Assembly (NCBI GenBank): GCA_028866355.1
Contig: JAGWIH010000158.1
Coordinates: forward strand, 1-5,771
Source of the DNA: Alphaproteobacteria bacterium
GTDB lineage: Bacteria > Pseudomonadota > Alphaproteobacteria > ATCC43930 > CGMCC-115725
Direction of reading: 5' to 3'
Length of the DNA: 5,771 bases
A model generated the notes under the pieces. That model did not search any database, had not been told where the DNA came from, and saw nothing but the letters and a program-made list of their open reading frames with translations. Below, piece by piece: positions 4,452 through 5,771 of the stretch. Both the position numbers and the translations under genes were made by a program. Within the stretch, counting starts at the first letter, position 1. Each line of letters starts with the position of its first letter.

Positions 4452-5771
4452 ATGAAATCTGTCGTCGAAGAACCGTATATCCTGCGTGCCAGCCGTCGCC
4501 TGTCGAGTTTGGGCGCGGTGGTGATCGCCGCGACCATCGTCGCGGCTGGGTTGACGATCTGGGATTTGCACGACGACGCCATTCGCGATTACCGGCGCGA
4601 CATGACCAACATGGGCGTGTTGATCGCCGAGCAGACCTCACGGTCGCTCCAATCGGTCAACCTCGTCCTCATTGAAACCCAACAAAAAATCCTCGAAAGC
4701 GGCGTCACGGACCCGGCAAGCTTCGACAGCCGCATGGGTACGGAATCTGTTCACCAATTCCTGCAGCTGGAGCTCAAAGGCGTACCGCAGGCCGAAGCGC
4801 TGATCATGATCGGTGCCGACGGTCGGGTGATCAACTATTCGCGACAGTGGCCGGTTCAGCCGATCAATGTCAGCGATCGCGATTTTTTCCAGTATCTGCG
4901 GGATCACAATGATTCCCAGCCCTTCATCAGCGTGCCGGTCAAGGCGCACGCCACGCAGGAGCGGACTTTCTATATCTGTCGTCGCGTGAACGATCCGCAG
5001 GGCAACTTTCTCGGCGTCGTCGAGGCGGCGATCGCGCCGAGCTACTGGGCAAATTCTTACAATGCCATCGCCGTCGAAAAAGGCACCGTCGTGAGTTTCG
5101 TCCGGCGCGACGGCGTTATCCTCGCGCGTTATCCGACGTTCGAGGGTTTGATGCGTGACCGCATCCCGCCACAATCGCTCTGGTACAAGACAGTCGCGGA
5201 CGGTGGAGGCTCTTATCGTTCCAAGGCTTGGAGCGACGGTTTCGTGCGCATCGTCAGCATGCATCCGGTCGAGCAATTTCCGATGGTGATCAACGTCGGC
5301 TTCACCGAACGGGCGGTGCTGGCTCATTGGCGTTTTCAAACCTTATGCATCGTCATCGGCGCGCTCGTTGTCGCGCTGGGCTTCGCCGTCTTGTTCTCGG
5401 CGCTCGCCGAACAGTTCAAGCGCCTTGAAGGTCAGGCGAACGTGCTCGCGGCTTCGGGTGATGCCCTGCGCGGCGCGAAAGAAGAGGCCGAGAAGGCAAG
5501 TCGGGCCAAGACGATGTTCCTCGCCAACATGTCGCACGAGATCCGCACGCCGTTGAACGCGGTGATTGGGTTTTCGCAGATCATCGAGCAGGGGATGTTT
5601 GGGCCGCAGCCGGCGCGGTATCGGGAGTATGCGACGCTGATCCGGCGCAGCGGCGAGCACCTGCTGACCATCATCAACGACATTCTGGATATCGCCAAGC
5701 TGCAGTCGGGCAAGACCGAGCTGCGGCTGGAGGCCGCGGTGCTGGCGCCGGTCATCGACGAGGCGGTGCGG
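4452..5771 (+). CDS. Membrane sensor histidine kinase with Cache-like periplasmic domain, 5' 440 residues, 3' end outside window
   Basis: This is an inner-membrane two-component sensor kinase that autophosphorylates a histidine and passes the phosphate to a response regulator; neither signal nor partner is visible. TM1 is at about residues 19-37. A periplasmic domain of about 255 residues (about 40-295) contains VSDRDFFQYL, FISVPV and DPQGNFLGVVEAAI, the pattern of double-Cache ligand-binding domains. TM2 is at about 297-317. A helical linker (about 318-357, charged, coiled-coil-like, no HAMP or PAS seen) leads to a HisKA domain with H-box FLANMSHEIRTPLNAVIGFS and phosphoacceptor H362. Its second helix (RRSGEHLLTIINDILDIAKL) resembles the PleC/DivJ group. 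The ATP-binding HATPase_c domain lies past the right edge. ATG 4452 is chosen; an in-frame GTG at 4437, preceded by AAGGG (4423-4427), would add five residues and is a real alternative. The frame is closed upstream by TAA 4389-4391. It follows the tRNA by 130 bases. Confidence 0.93.
   Translation, partial: MKSVVEEPYILRASRRLSSLGAVVIAATIVAAGLTIWDLHDDAIRDYRRDMTNMGVLIAEQTSRSLQSVNLVLIETQQKILESGVTDPASFDSRMGTESVHQFLQLELKGVPQAEALIMIGADGRVINYSRQWPVQPINVSDRDFFQYLRDHNDSQPFISVPVKAHATQERTFYICRRVNDPQGNFLGVVEAAIAPSYWANSYNAIAVEKGTVVSFVRRDGVILARYPTFEGLMRDRIPPQSLWYKTVADGGGSYRSKAWSDGFVRIVSMHPVEQFPMVINVGFTERAVLAHWRFQTLCIVIGALVVALGFAVLFSALAEQFKRLEGQANVLAASGDALRGAKEEAEKASRAKTMFLANMSHEIRTPLNAVIGFSQIIEQGMFGPQPARYREYATLIRRSGEHLLTIINDILDIAKLQSGKTELRLEAAVLAPVIDEAVR

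Noticed and set aside
4638..5339. Minus-strand 233-residue ORF opposite the histidine kinase sensor domain
   Set aside because: It is a shadow of the kinase gene with no recognisable motif or ribosome binding site.

Overview
The window looks like ordinary chromosomal sequence from a high-GC alphaproteobacterium, most likely of the Hyphomicrobiales (Bradyrhizobium/Rhodopseudomonas-like). This placement is inference. It rests on the strong G/C preference at third codon positions, the short single-module Ppx/GppA protein followed directly by RlmE, the style of the sensor kinase (a large periplasmic Cache-like domain and a PleC/DivJ-like HisKA), and small secreted proteins with an Ala-rich signal peptide. 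No mobile element, CRISPR array or phage gene was seen. No stretch longer than about 220 bases lacks a gene.

Layout. Bases 1-2691 hold a minus-strand block transcribed right to left: a Ppx/GppA exopolyphosphatase-type phosphatase, then the 23S rRNA 2'-O-methyltransferase RlmE (TGATG stop/start overlap), then after a gap of about 115 bases guaB (IMP dehydrogenase), whose 3' end lies beyond the left edge. A 219-base divergent intergenic region follows, then a tiny plus-strand gene (2911-3087) for a 58-residue exported protein with an excellent ribosome binding site. It converges on a minus-strand LysR-type regulator gene (3133-4050), and a GC-rich hairpin covers the junction. Upstream of the lysR gene is a candidate LysR box (ATTTT-N11-AAAAT). 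A plus-strand tRNA-Gln(CUG) with encoded CCA lies at 4248-4321. From 4452 to the right edge runs the N-terminal part of a membrane sensor histidine kinase.

How the genes relate. The left block has a loose nucleotide/translation theme. IMP dehydrogenase feeds GMP, and so GTP and (p)ppGpp. Ppx/GppA enzymes hydrolyse polyphosphate and/or pppGpp. RlmE modifies U2552 of 23S rRNA. This is compatible with housekeeping growth control but is inference from position. The small exported protein, LysR regulator, tRNA and histidine kinase appear to be separate transcription units. No undescribed system is evident. The best leads are the small secreted protein, the LysR-box palindrome and the hairpins noted below.
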